Source: Nitrososphaerota archaeon | GTDB taxonomy: Archaea > Thermoproteota > Nitrososphaeria > Nitrososphaerales > Gagatemarchaeaceae | Direction: 5' to 3' | Assembly: GCA_029785085.1 (NCBI GenBank) | Contig: JAFMAI010000001.1 | Location: 112,677-176,676 of the forward strand | DNA length: 64,000 nucleotides | Shown: in pieces, positions 18,202-27,941 of the stretch | Numbering within the stretch: the first letter of the stretch is position 1 | Layout: every line of letters begins with the position of its first letter | Notes under the pieces: generated by a model | What the model saw: the letters and a program-made list of their open reading frames with translations, nothing else | Told to the model about the DNA's origin: nothing | Databases searched by the model: none | Program-made: the position numbers and the translations under genes

Positions 18202-19293
18202 TTAAGCCATGAAAGCGGCGATGCTCTCTTCGAATGGCGGCGCCACTAGACCCCTCTCGGTGATCATCGAGGTTACCAACTCCGGCGGGGTCATGTCAAA
18301 GGCAGGGTTCGAGACAGGGACCCCCTTTGGGGCTATCCTCCTGCCGCGGATCTGCACCACTTCCTCCGCCCCTCTCTCTTCTATTGTCACCTCGTCGTAG
18401 GTCCGCCCCAGGTCGAAGGTAGACCGGGGGGCGGCCGGGTGGAATGGTATCCCGTGCGTATGGGCCAACACGGCCTCCTGGTAGGTCCCGATCTTGTTGA
18501 AGACGTATCCGTCCTTGGTTATCCGGTCCGCCCCCACCACGACCCTGTCGACCCTGCCCAGGCTCATCATGTAACCGACGGCGGTATCAGAAATCAGGGT
18601 GCACGGTATGCCGTCGTGAGCCAATTCGAAGGCGGTCAGCCTCGCCCCCTGAAGAGCAGGCCTGGTCTCGGGGACCAGGACCTTGACAAGCTTCCCCTGC
18701 TCCACGGCAGCCCTGACCACCCCCAGGGCGGTCCCATAGCCGACGGTCGCCAGCGACCCGGCGTTGCACTGTGTGAGCACTGTATCCCCGTCTTTTATGA
18801 GGTCCGCGCCGGCCCTTCCTAACTTCCTGTTCACCTCCACGTCCTCGTCTTCCATGCGCTTCGCCTCTGACTCAACCTCTTCCTTCGCGCGCTTCACCGA
18901 AGGCGAGGATCTGGCCTTCGCCAGAATCCTGTCGATCCCCCAGAAGAGGTTTACCGCCGTAGGCCTGGTAGAACGAAGCATCGAGGCGCTTGTCTCCAGG
19001 TCGCGGACGAGCCCTGAGATATTCGTAGCCTTGGACCTTCGTGCGGCCAGTGCGACCCCCATCGCTGCGGCAACCCCAATCGCCGGTGCGCCGCGGACCA
19101 CCATCGTTCTGATGGCAGCGGCTACCTGCTCCGGGGCGGTGTAGACCACGTAGGACAGCCTGTTAGGGAGGGCAGTCTGGTCTATCATCTTCACGCGCCC
19201 ATCCTCCCACGTCACGGTTCGGAGCGAAAAGAAGTCTGCCATGATGACGAACTCATCGGAGCCCGCTAAAGGGTTTCCGGAGCCGCGGCCCAA
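18202..19293 (-). CDS. MtnA / eIF2B-like isomerase (S-methyl-5-thioribose-1-phosphate isomerase or ribose-1,5-bisphosphate isomerase family)
   Basis: VVRGAPAIGVAAAMGVALAA, LTQCNAGSLATVGYGTALGVV, DRVVVGADRI; start likely MADFFSL near 19242. Confidence 0.88.
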   Translation of the reverse strand: MGRGSGNPLAGSDEFVIMADFFSLRTVTWEDGRVKMIDQTALPNRLSYVVYTAPEQVAAAIRTMVVRGAPAIGVAAAMGVALAARRSKATNISGLVRDLETSASMLRSTRPTAVNLFWGIDRILAKARSSPSVKRAKEEVESEAKRMEDEDVEVNRKLGRAGADLIKDGDTVLTQCNAGSLATVGYGTALGVVRAAVEQGKLVKVLVPETRPALQGARLTAFELAHDGIPCTLISDTAVGYMMSLGRVDRVVVGADRITKDGYVFNKIGTYQEAVLAHTHGIPFHPAAPRSTFDLGRTYDEVTIEERGAEEVVQIRGRRIAPKGVPVSNPAFDMTPPELVTSMITERGLVAPPFEESIAAFMA

Positions 19294-19331
19294 TCACCTT
19301 CAAATAGAGTCGGTGGAGCGTCCGGCACCGG

Positions 19332-19874
19332 ATGCAAGAAGCGGAATCAGAAGGAGAAGCCAAGCCGTACAACGCTCTCCTTGAGGGCGGAATGGTGAAA
19401 ATCACCGACAGTGAGCGGTTCGGGGAGCTCGAGGAGTCTGGGTACGGCACGCGAGAGGGACGCCGTCTGTCGCTACGCGACTACGAGGCGCTATACCTCC
19501 TCTACGCCGGAAAGTTGGAGGCGACCGAGTCAGGGAAGAAGGTGAGTTTCGACAGGCTCGCAGAGCTCTCCCAGAGCAGAGCTGGCGACTCCTGGACGAA
19601 ATTCATCATCTACAGGGATTTGAGGAGCAGGGGGTATGTTGTGAGGGAGGGTTTCGGGTTCGGGACGGACCTCCGGGTGTACGAGCGCGGAGACTACCCC
19701 AAAAAGCCCGCAAAGTACGTGGTGTTCGCCCTGGACGAGGGCATCGAGAAGGACATGTCAGAGCTCCAGAAGTCGGTGAAGGAGATGGCAAAGATGGGGA
19801 AGGAGGCAATCATTGCTGTGATTGAAAGGCGTGGCGAGGTGATCTACTACAAGGTCAGCAAGGCCAGGTTCTGA
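19332..19874 (+). CDS. endA: tRNA-splicing endonuclease EndA family subunit
   Basis: FIIYRDLRSRGYVVREGFGFGTDLRVYERGDYPKKPAKYVVFALDEG and AVIERRGEVIYYKVSKARF. Confidence 0.9.
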   Translation: MQEAESEGEAKPYNALLEGGMVKITDSERFGELEESGYGTREGRRLSLRDYEALYLLYAGKLEATESGKKVSFDRLAELSQSRAGDSWTKFIIYRDLRSRGYVVREGFGFGTDLRVYERGDYPKKPAKYVVFALDEGIEKDMSELQKSVKEMAKMGKEAIIAVIERRGEVIYYKVSKARF

Positions 19875-19878
19875 TGCG

Positions 19879-20724
19879 ATGAAACCCGCTGGAGCAATCA
19901 AGCTCATCAGGCCTGTTAACTGTGCCATGATCGGCTTTGCGGTGATAGTCGGCGCGTTCGTCTCCAAACCTGCGTCGATCCTCCCGGCTCAGCTTGCCCT
20001 CGGGTTCCTGACTGGCTTCTTCATCTGCGCCTATTCCATGGTGGTCAACGACGTTTACGACATCGAAGTAGACAGAATCAACAGGAGCGATAGACCCATA
20101 CCAAGCGGGAGCGTGTCGTTACGCGAAGCGAGCAGGATTTCGGCGGTCACCCTAGCCGCTGGATTGGCCTGTGCGGTCTTGTCTCTCGATTTCCTCGCGG
20201 TGCTTGTAGCCGCCGCCTACGCGTTCCTCTCATGGCTATACAACAGCCGAGGGAAGAAGGCGGGCTTGTGGGGGAACCTGATTGTGGCTTCGTCTCTGGC
20301 GATTCCGTTCGTCTACGGCGGAGCGGTCGCGCGAGGGTCGCTACTCGATTCGCTCCTCCTCATGATGGCTTTCACAGCCTTCTTCTCGGGGGCAGGGAGG
20401 GAAGTGGTGAAGGCCATGGCCGACGTCGAAGGGGACGCCAAGAGGAACGTGAATTCCGTGGCAAGGAAACAGGGGCTGGTGCCGGCATCCCGGGTGGGCG
20501 CCCTCTTCTTTCTCCTGGCGGTCATCGCCAGCTGGTTGCCGCTCCTTACCGGCTTGGCAAATGAAGTGTACACCGTCGGAGTGGTCGTCCCGGACGCCAT
20601 GTTCGTCTACCTGGCGGCATCTATAGTCTACAGCCACAGCCCGTCCAGCGCGCTGCGCGTGAAGGACATCGCCCTGGCCGGGATGACCGTCGGGTTGATA
20701 GTCTTCATCGGGGGTGCGCTCTGA
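19879..20724 (+). CDS. UbiA-family prenyltransferase (geranylgeranylglycerol-phosphate geranylgeranyltransferase-like)
   Basis: NDVYDIEVDRINRSDRPIPSG UbiA motif, multiple TM segments. Confidence 0.9.
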   Translation: MKPAGAIKLIRPVNCAMIGFAVIVGAFVSKPASILPAQLALGFLTGFFICAYSMVVNDVYDIEVDRINRSDRPIPSGSVSLREASRISAVTLAAGLACAVLSLDFLAVLVAAAYAFLSWLYNSRGKKAGLWGNLIVASSLAIPFVYGGAVARGSLLDSLLLMMAFTAFFSGAGREVVKAMADVEGDAKRNVNSVARKQGLVPASRVGALFFLLAVIASWLPLLTGLANEVYTVGVVVPDAMFVYLAASIVYSHSPSSALRVKDIALAGMTVGLIVFIGGAL

Positions 20725-21901
20725 TACGTGGTCTGAGAAACACAGGCCCAGACGCCTAGAGGAGATGGTAGGCAATGATGAAGCAAGGGCCAAGCTCATG
20801 CTTTGGCTCAAGAAGTGGAAGCCTGGAGGGAAAGCCGCGCTGCTGGTCGGCCCTCCGGGGACGGGGAAGACCACGAGTGTCCACCTTGTAGCAGAGAAGC
20901 TCGGGTTCCAGCTGGTAGAGCTGAACGCCAGCGACGCCCGCACGAAGGACAAGCTAGCCAAGAAGATCGGCGAGGCGATGGCGAGCTCCAACCTGTTCGG
21001 CGGACATACAGCGGTGTTCCTTGACGAGGTGGACGGCCTCTCTGGGAGGTCTGACTATGGGGCGATCGACTTCATCAAGGATGCGGTCAAGATGAGCGAG
21101 GCGCCTGTTTTCATGGCAGCCAACGACCCCGACTCAGACGAGGTGAGGAAGCTTGGGAGTGCCGCCACGAAGATAGAGTTCAGGAGGCCAGACGACCAGG
21201 CTGTCCTGGAGAGGCTGCGGGCGGTCTCAAGTGAAGAGGGGCTCCGGGTGGGAGACGTTGAGATGGCCAAGATAGCGAGGGCGGCGAACGGCGACCTCAG
21301 GGCCGCGATGAACTTCCTGCAGTCTGGGATGCCGGCACAGAAGGACGAAGAGCTGACGGCTTCGGAGTCGGTTAATGCGTTCTTTGACGCAGTAAGCGAG
21401 AGCGCCGCTCTCAGAGCCCTCCGGGCGTATCCGGGCCAGCCCAGGGAGAAGCTGCGCGACCTGTTTACGGCCGTGACTAGGTCCAGGGTCCACGAAGAGC
21501 GGAAGGCGGCGGCGCTCGAGGTCCTTTCAAGGGCCGATGTGGTCATGGGGAGGATGCTGCACGGGAAAGACTGGAGGCTCCTGAGGTATCTCGACCCAAT
21601 GCTGGCATCGGAGTTCTGGAAGGCCCTGGGTGATGGAGGGCTGCGGTATACCCTCGACTCGGTACCTTGGCCCCTGCAGCTCCGGATATGGAACGACTCG
21701 AAGAAGTTGAAGGGAATAGCCCTGCTCGCGGGGAAGCGGCTGGGGACGAGCCAGAGAGGGTTTCTGGTCCAGGACATGCCCTTTGTCCTGTTGCTCTGCG
21801 CCGACAGGGGTTTCAGGGAGGGACTGGTCAGGAGCCTCGAGTTGGATGAGAGCTACGACGCATTGCTGGCCAAGGAAGCGACGAGACAGCCCGGGCGCTA
21901 G
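20714..21901 (+). CDS. rfcL: replication factor C large subunit
   Basis: WSEKHRPRRLEEMVGNDEA, LLVGPPGTGKTTSVHLVAEKLG, FLDEVDGLSGRSDYGA. Confidence 0.95.
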   Translation: MRSDTWSEKHRPRRLEEMVGNDEARAKLMLWLKKWKPGGKAALLVGPPGTGKTTSVHLVAEKLGFQLVELNASDARTKDKLAKKIGEAMASSNLFGGHTAVFLDEVDGLSGRSDYGAIDFIKDAVKMSEAPVFMAANDPDSDEVRKLGSAATKIEFRRPDDQAVLERLRAVSSEEGLRVGDVEMAKIARAANGDLRAAMNFLQSGMPAQKDEELTASESVNAFFDAVSESAALRALRAYPGQPREKLRDLFTAVTRSRVHEERKAAALEVLSRADVVMGRMLHGKDWRLLRYLDPMLASEFWKALGDGGLRYTLDSVPWPLQLRIWNDSKKLKGIALLAGKRLGTSQRGFLVQDMPFVLLLCADRGFREGLVRSLELDESYDALLAKEATRQPGR

Positions 21902-22149
21902 CTGAACGGGAGCGACTCGGCTGACCCGCCGACGTCCTTCCAGTCGGCGTAGAATCTGGAGAGGGCGCCAGCCAGGGGGCTGGCTGCGTCGACTCTGAAT
22001 ATCCTTATCCTGTTGAAGCGCTTCTCTGTGAGTATCCCGGACCTAGTGAGGAATTCGAGGTGGCGGGAGGCTGAGCCGTGTGATAGCCCTGACCTCCGGG
22101 TTATCTCCGAGATGTTCAGTTCCCCCGCCTCGAGCATTATCGTGAGCAC
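21898..22149 (-). CDS. winged-helix transcriptional regulator (ArsR-like)
   Basis: LNISEITRRSGLSHGSASRHLEFLTRSGIL. Confidence 0.75.
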   Translation of the reverse strand: MLTIMLEAGELNISEITRRSGLSHGSASRHLEFLTRSGILTEKRFNRIRIFRVDAASPLAGALSRFYADWKDVGGSAESLPFS

Positions 22150-22180
22150 CTTGGTCCTGCCGTAGGAAGACAGGAGCGTC

Positions 22181-23356
22181 TCAAGCTCGAACGTCTGCGA
22201 GCATCCCCTTCTCGAGCTCTCCCATCAGCTCCTTGGCCGAGACCAGAGACAACCCAATCATGGTCGTCCTCCCCCTCACCCCTTTCCCTGAGAGCTGCGC
22301 CTCGATGATTCCTTTCCTCGACAGCTCGTTGACGTCGCTCCACACCTGAGTATGGTGGTACGCGGTCACATTCCGGGCCTCGCAGAGCGCAGAATAGCTC
22401 TTCTCCACCTCCCCTATAGTGACATAGGTCGAACCCCCATTCTTCAGCAGCGAAGAGATGGCCATGAGCAGCAGCTTCTGGTGGGTGGTCAGATAGGACA
22501 ACTCCTCCTTTCTCAGTTGTGGCGGGAGCGAAGCCTTGGCAGACCTCACGTGCTCAGGCAGCACGCGGGGTGACCCTGAGTCGTCGGCCAACTTTCCCGA
22601 GCGCCAGACCAGATCCAGCGCGTAGCGGGCATCCCCGTATGTCCCCGCTATGTCTGCGGCCAGTTGGATGATATCATCGTCAATGGAGCCGTCACTGAAC
22701 GCCTCGCTGCGCGAGTTCAGGATGTCGGCGAGCTGCTCTGATGGGTAGCTGTCGAGGGCTATCTCGTTCCATTGAAGGGAGCTCAACGTACTCAGGTCCA
22801 CCTTCTTGAGGTAGTCCGTCGTCTTCGATATGAGCAGCGATGAGAGGACCTGGGCCCCTGGTGACATCTCTCTAAGCCTGGTTATGGTGTAGAGCGACGC
22901 AGGATCAGACAGCACGAGCGAGTCAACCTCATCGAAGGCTATGACGAGGTGTATCCTGTTGCTCCTCAGCTCCTCGACCAACGCGGCGAGGAGCTCTTCG
23001 AAGCTGTAGCCTCGGGTGGGATAGTTCTGTCCCAGCGACTTCAGCGCCTTCACCATTATGGCCTGTAGGGTCCTGTCTATCCTGCAGTTGACGTGAACGG
23101 CCTTCACCAGGTTCCCATGGAGCGCTGCCTTCCTCGGGAGCGACTCTAGCAGTAGTTTCTTAGCCAGCATGGTCTTGCCTGCCCCCACTGGCCCAGTTAT
23201 CATGACGGTCTGGCTGGCCTTGGAGGCGTTCTGCGCGACACCCTGGAAGTAGAGCTCGAGCTTCTTCAGCTGTGCCTCACGGTGAGGTATCTGGTGCGGG
23301 AGGTATTCCTGGAGGAGGATGGCTTCGTCTCTGAAGACCGAGCGCGGGAGCGTCAT
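22181..23356 (-). CDS. orc1: Orc1/Cdc6 origin-binding AAA+ protein
   Basis: LPHQIPHREAQLKKL, MITGPVGAGKTMLAKKLL, LVIAFDEVDSL; C-terminal winged helix. Confidence 0.93.
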   Translation of the reverse strand: MTLPRSVFRDEAILLQEYLPHQIPHREAQLKKLELYFQGVAQNASKASQTVMITGPVGAGKTMLAKKLLLESLPRKAALHGNLVKAVHVNCRIDRTLQAIMVKALKSLGQNYPTRGYSFEELLAALVEELRSNRIHLVIAFDEVDSLVLSDPASLYTITRLREMSPGAQVLSSLLISKTTDYLKKVDLSTLSSLQWNEIALDSYPSEQLADILNSRSEAFSDGSIDDDIIQLAADIAGTYGDARYALDLVWRSGKLADDSGSPRVLPEHVRSAKASLPPQLRKEELSYLTTHQKLLLMAISSLLKNGGSTYVTIGEVEKSYSALCEARNVTAYHHTQVWSDVNELSRKGIIEAQLSGKGVRGRTTMIGLSLVSAKELMGELEKGMLADVRA

Positions 23357-23469
23357 GAGCGTTGCAAGATTCCCCTAATTTCTCTTATAACCTTAGTCGT
23401 GCGCTCAGTGGAACGAAAGATAGAGGGTTCGCCGAAAGTGTTCTGACAAAGTGGAAATAAGCCCGAAGG

Positions 23470-24510
23470 GTGGCCGAGGCGTTGAAGGCAGTCAGGTTCC
23501 ACAGCCATGGCGGCCCGGAGGTGCTGAGGTACGAGGACGCCCCAGACCCAGCCCCGAACGCGGATGAAGCGCTGGTGAGGGTGAAGGCGTGCGCGCTGAA
23601 CCATCTGGACATATGGGCAAGGAATGGGCTGCCAAACGTCGTCATCCCGCTGCCGCACATATCTGGGAGCGACATATCAGGGGTCGTGGAGCGGGTCCCT
23701 GCCGAAGAGAAGGAGTTCGCGGCCGGGGATGAGGTCATAGTCAACCCCGGGATCGGATGCGGGCGCTGCGACAGATGCCTTTCGGGGAGGGATGACCAGT
23801 GCAAAGACTACACCATAATCGGATACGGCGTGGACGGAGGATACGCGGAATTGGTGAGAGTCAGGAGGACCCACCTGATCAGGAAGCCGGAACAGATGTC
23901 GTTCGAAGAGGCCGCTTCATTCCCGCTGGTGTTCGAAACCGCATATCACATGTTAGTAACCAAGGCGAGGGTGACCCCAGGGGACGTCGTCCTCATCCTC
24001 GGCGCAAACTCTGGCGTGGGTTCGGCGGCCGTCCAGGTAGCAAAGCTCTTCGGCGCTAAGGTCATCGCGACGGCCGGGGACCGGGAGAAGGCGGAGAAGG
24101 CGCGCATCCTCGGCGCTGACGAGGTGATAGACCACTACTCCCAGGACGTCCTAGCTGAGACCAGGCGCCTTACAGACAAGAGAGGGGTTGACGTTGTGAT
24201 TGAGCACGTCGGGAAGTCGACGTGGCAGGGGAGCGTGAAGGCGCTCGCGAAGGGGGGGCGACTGGTCACCTGTGGGGCGACCACGGGAGCGGAGGTGACC
24301 ACGGACCTCAGGTTCGTCTACAATAGGGAACTGACCATCTACGGGAGTTTCATGGCAGGGATGGGGGAGCTGTTGGAGGTGGTTGACCTACTCAAGGCCG
24401 GGAGGCTGAAGACGGTGGTGGACTCGGTGTTTCCCCTTGCCGAGGCGAGTGCAGCCCAGGCCAGGATGGAGTCGAGCAGGCACTTCGGAAAGATAGTCCT
24501 GAAGGTCTAG
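23470..24510 (+). CDS. zinc-binding alcohol dehydrogenase / quinone oxidoreductase family
   Basis: MDR fold; GCGRCDRCLSGRDDQC structural-zinc cysteines, NSGVGSAAVQVAKLFGAKVIATAG. Confidence 0.9.
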   Translation: MAEALKAVRFHSHGGPEVLRYEDAPDPAPNADEALVRVKACALNHLDIWARNGLPNVVIPLPHISGSDISGVVERVPAEEKEFAAGDEVIVNPGIGCGRCDRCLSGRDDQCKDYTIIGYGVDGGYAELVRVRRTHLIRKPEQMSFEEAASFPLVFETAYHMLVTKARVTPGDVVLILGANSGVGSAAVQVAKLFGAKVIATAGDREKAEKARILGADEVIDHYSQDVLAETRRLTDKRGVDVVIEHVGKSTWQGSVKALAKGGRLVTCGATTGAEVTTDLRFVYNRELTIYGSFMAGMGELLEVVDLLKAGRLKTVVDSVFPLAEASAAQARMESSRHFGKIVLKV

Positions 24511-24848
24511 GGGACTATTTCGTAGGAGTGTGTGATCTTCGCGGTGGGCTGGATCGTAGCCCCCACGCTGCAGAATTTTTCGGTGCTGTCCCTGATGGCC
24601 TCCTCGACGTAGTTTTTCTCGAGGTTCACGCCAGACAGGATGTATCTGATATGCACGGATGTCCAAGGTCTTGGGAGGCCGTGCTCAGGCCGTTCCCCCG
24701 AAATGCGAATCTTGAGCGAGGTCAAATCCTGCTTCCGTTTCTTGAGGATGGCCACTATGTCCATCCCTGTGCAGGCGCCGAGAGAGGCGAGCAGCGCGTT
24801 CATCGGACCGATGCCTTTCGGCGTGGCTTGCACTGCGTCGAATACCAC
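24507..24848 (-). CDS. OsmC-like protein (N-terminus probably extends to about 24920)
   Basis: GIGPMNALLASLGACTGMDIVAILKKRKQ; upstream same frame reads WQAEVDWSGDN. Confidence 0.85.
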   Translation of the reverse strand: MVFDAVQATPKGIGPMNALLASLGACTGMDIVAILKKRKQDLTSLKIRISGERPEHGLPRPWTSVHIRYILSGVNLEKNYVEEAIRDSTEKFCSVGATIQPTAKITHSYEIVP

Positions 24849-24921
24849 GGTGTGGCCAGAGGCGTCGGAGCCGAGGAAGACGTTGTCCCCGCTCCAGTCT
24901 ACCTCCGCCTGCCACTCTCGA

Positions 24922-25485
24922 TTACTCGACCTCTATCACCACCGGCTTCGATGCCGACTCGACGTCACCCTTCTCTATGAAACTCCTCCTGCCCCATCGT
25001 GCTTTTGCCTCGGCGATGAGCCCGTGGTATCCGGGCCCAAGCGACGATGCAGGGAATCCGAACTCCTTCTCAACGTCGAGCATCTTGGACCTCGCATCCT
25101 CCACATTTCTGGGTATCTTAGGGGGGCCACCGTCTTCAGGCATGATCATCACCCAGATGCGGTATGGCAGGTCTGGGTCACGGCTCCAGTAGAAGCTTGC
25201 CCTCCGTACCTCCTTCTTGATCTCCTCGAGCTTCCTAGGGCGTATCCCTCTCCTGGCACCTAAGGTGAGCCTCATGGTGAGAGGCATCCTCTTGTCGAAG
25301 TCCTCCCAGGCAACCGTCCAGACGTCCGGGTGGAAAGCCTCCCTCAGCCCCCCCACGATCCTGTAGGTTACGTTGACCTTCACAGTGTCCCCTGAGGCAT
25401 AGTTCTTCTTGTCGGTGACGAGACGGACGTGGTCAATCCTGGTGGGCGGCCACTCGTACTCTCTGCGCCTGTCCTTCAGAGACAA
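24922..25485 (-). CDS. hypothetical protein
   Basis: 187 aa ORF with ordinary composition. Confidence 0.6.
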   Translation of the reverse strand: MSLKDRRREYEWPPTRIDHVRLVTDKKNYASGDTVKVNVTYRIVGGLREAFHPDVWTVAWEDFDKRMPLTMRLTLGARRGIRPRKLEEIKKEVRRASFYWSRDPDLPYRIWVMIMPEDGGPPKIPRNVEDARSKMLDVEKEFGFPASSLGPGYHGLIAEAKARWGRRSFIEKGDVESASKPVVIEVE

Positions 25486-25531
25486 CGGGGGTGGGCGGGC
25501 TCCGCAGACGGTTTAAAGTTTGGCGCGCTAC

Positions 25532-26320
25532 TCAGAGGGCGCGTTCGGAGGGCCTCGCGAGAAGACGGGGGGCTGCTGTCTCCAAAAGCGCCACCCTGAA
25601 CGAACAGACCTCGTCCCCTCCAGTTAGGCACTGGATCTCGCTCACCTCAAAGATCCTGCCGAAGGTCCCAGACATGAATCCCCGAAGGTGCGCCCTGAAG
25701 AATGCGCTCCTTCGGTGGAGGTCCTGCTTCGTGTTCGGCTCGCATTCGAATAGCCTCTTCGCGTTCACCACCATGAGGAAGCCCGGAGTCTTGCCTCGCT
25801 ATATCGAGATGCCAGCGTAGCCAAGGGCAACACGGGTCCTGATTAGCTCGTCGAGCTGGTCGACCATGAACTTGGCTCCGAAGTCTTCTGCGACCTCCTT
25901 GGCCGAGTGCCTCCTCATCGCTTCGGCCATCTGATCTATTATGGTCGCCGCTCCGGTCTCGAAGACCGTCCACAGCCTGTTTAGCGTCTCGTTCAGCGAT
26001 CGGCCCTCATCAATATGCCATTTCGGCCGGCCCATTGCGCGGGAAAGTGTTGTTTGTCCACCATAGACCCATCCTCCGCTGCGATGGCATCTACGAACTC
26101 GATGAGGTCCATGGACTGCGGCGACTTCTTCAGACCTGACAGGCCTTCTTCGGCATCCGTAATGTCAGCAAAGAAGCTCAGAGTCGCTGCGTTAGACCGC
26201 CCTGGCGCGGTGAAGCCCGCTAGGACGTTCACGCCGCAGTCGCTAACAGCCTGGCTGCGCCTGGCGAGGGCCCCTTCTCGTTTCTGATCCTGATGACCGC
26301 TTCCGCCAGCCTACGACCTG
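25532..26320 (-). pseudogene. decayed ACT + V4R domain regulator (several frameshifts plus an in-frame TAG)
   Basis: ACT-like EGALARRSQAVSDCGVNVLAGFTAPGRSN and V4R-like MSGTFGRIFEVSEIQCLTGGDEVCSFRV are split over frames 25993..26232, 25799..26035 and 25532..25774; TAG at the 25799 junction. Confidence 0.75.
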
Positions 26321-26471
26321 GGGCATGCTCCCATATCTTTCTATCTTTTAGATAACGCATGAGTGACTTGCTAGCCTCCCATACATATTCTTAATAGAGG
26401 CCGCCTTTGCTTCGGGGCCCCGTGCGACAGGCCAGGGGGCCAAGCGGGAGCGAGGTATCGAGACTACAGAT

Positions 26472-27677
26472 TTGGAATCTACACCGCTTAAATCCAGTCG
26501 AGAAGCGTCGCCGCCTGGTACCCTGGAGGGCAACATGACAGGAATAGAACAGGAAGTCGACAGCACCAACTTAAGGACGGTGCAGTTGGTAAAACTCCTC
26601 TCTGACCTTGGGCCAGACGTCCCGGAGATTGCTAGGAGGCTGGGGCAGTTCAAAGAGTCTGTGCGATACAGATACAAAGAGAAGATTGTCAACCGCGGCA
26701 TAGCGGTCCAGGCGGCCGTCGACCACGAGAGGCTTGGGCTCCGGAGGATGATGGTCGTGGCTGATGTGGCGGAGCCGTACAGAGGGTACGCCCAGGCGAT
26801 CTTTGCAGCCATGCACGAGCTCTGCTACGTCGTCGGTTTCGCGAAGACCTTGGTAGGCGGAGAGCACGTGATCAACTTCAGCATCCCTGAAGAACACGTC
26901 CGCGAAGTCCGCGCCGTTTTCAAAGAACTGGAGGGGAAGGGCATGTTCACCCGCCTCGAAGTCTACGAGTTCGACTGGTTCCGCACTGTCCCGATGAAGG
27001 CGGAGTATTACGACTTCGACACCGGAAGGTGGGACTTCGACTGGCAGGGGAGCGGCCCCGATGACTTCCAAGCCGCCGCCAGCATCCCTTCGGAGAAAAG
27101 CAGGTTCGACGGCATAGACCTCCTGATAGTGAAAGAACTACAGATGGACGCCAACAAGTCACTCAAGGAGATGGCTGATAAGCTGAATGTCAACTACAAG
27201 AAGCTGGCCTGGCACTATTCATCGCACGTCATCGCCAGGAAGCTGATATCAGGGTACACAGTCAACTGGATGGGGACGCGATACGACTACACCCTCGAGA
27301 AGGCCTTGCACCGCAAACACAGGTACTTCGCTGTGGATCTCTTCGTCAGGAGTCTTAGTGAACTCGAGGCGATGACGCTCCGGCGTAGGATCAATAGACT
27401 GCCATTCCTCTGGGGGGAGGCTGGTGGCGGCAACTACTTCGCAGAATTCGCATTCCCTGTCGACAACGTAGTCGAGGCGCTTCAGTTCATCGGGAACGTC
27501 ACACATGAAGTAAAGGGCAGGACCAGCATCTACCCCATCGACCAATCGGAGGCTGCCCGTTTCACCATAGCCTATCAGCTGTACGAGCCTGCGACGAAGC
27601 AATGGGGGCACAGCGGGGAGAGTCTGCTGTCGAAGTTCGAACAGTTGATGGTCCAGATAAAGGCAGGGGTCAGCTAG
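26472..27677 (+). CDS. Lrp/AsnC-like two-module transcriptional regulator
   Basis: HTH-like LSDLGPDVPEIARRLGQFKESVRYRYKEKI and KELQMDANKSLKEMADKLNVNYKKLAWHY; start may be 26535. Confidence 0.75.
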   Translation: MESTPLKSSREASPPGTLEGNMTGIEQEVDSTNLRTVQLVKLLSDLGPDVPEIARRLGQFKESVRYRYKEKIVNRGIAVQAAVDHERLGLRRMMVVADVAEPYRGYAQAIFAAMHELCYVVGFAKTLVGGEHVINFSIPEEHVREVRAVFKELEGKGMFTRLEVYEFDWFRTVPMKAEYYDFDTGRWDFDWQGSGPDDFQAAASIPSEKSRFDGIDLLIVKELQMDANKSLKEMADKLNVNYKKLAWHYSSHVIARKLISGYTVNWMGTRYDYTLEKALHRKHRYFAVDLFVRSLSELEAMTLRRRINRLPFLWGEAGGGNYFAEFAFPVDNVVEALQFIGNVTHEVKGRTSIYPIDQSEAARFTIAYQLYEPATKQWGHSGESLLSKFEQLMVQIKAGVS

Positions 27678-27683
27678 GAGAGC

Positions 27684-27818
27684 CTAGCTGACACCGAAGC
27701 CGCCGATTATCTCGAGCGGCCCGACCTTGAGGCCCAGCGACGCAAAAACAATGCTTGCGCCAGTCAGGGCGATCATCCCGTAGCGGATTTTCTCGTCCAG
27801 TGTCATGTCGGCAGCCAT
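27684..27818 (-). CDS. small (44 aa) single-TM protein
   Basis: MAADMTLDEKIRYGMIALTGASIVFASLGLKVGPLEIIGGFGVS; TATA-like cttaaaag about 20 nt before ATG; below the ORF-track size cut-off. Confidence 0.5.
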   Translation of the reverse strand: MAADMTLDEKIRYGMIALTGASIVFASLGLKVGPLEIIGGFGVS

Positions 27819-27941
27819 GGCACGTCTCGGCTTTTAAGAATGAGCCTATGCATGACGGCGAGGCTGTTGTGTCAGGCGAAATCCAAGTGCCAAAAGGAAC
27901 GCCTGCCCTAGCGTTGCATCAACTTCTAAATAAGAACGGTC

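Noticed and set aside
25775-25801. Pyrrolysine or selenocysteine recoding at the in-frame TAG
   Set aside because: The same locus has additional frameshifts, so gene decay is more economical; kept only as a check.
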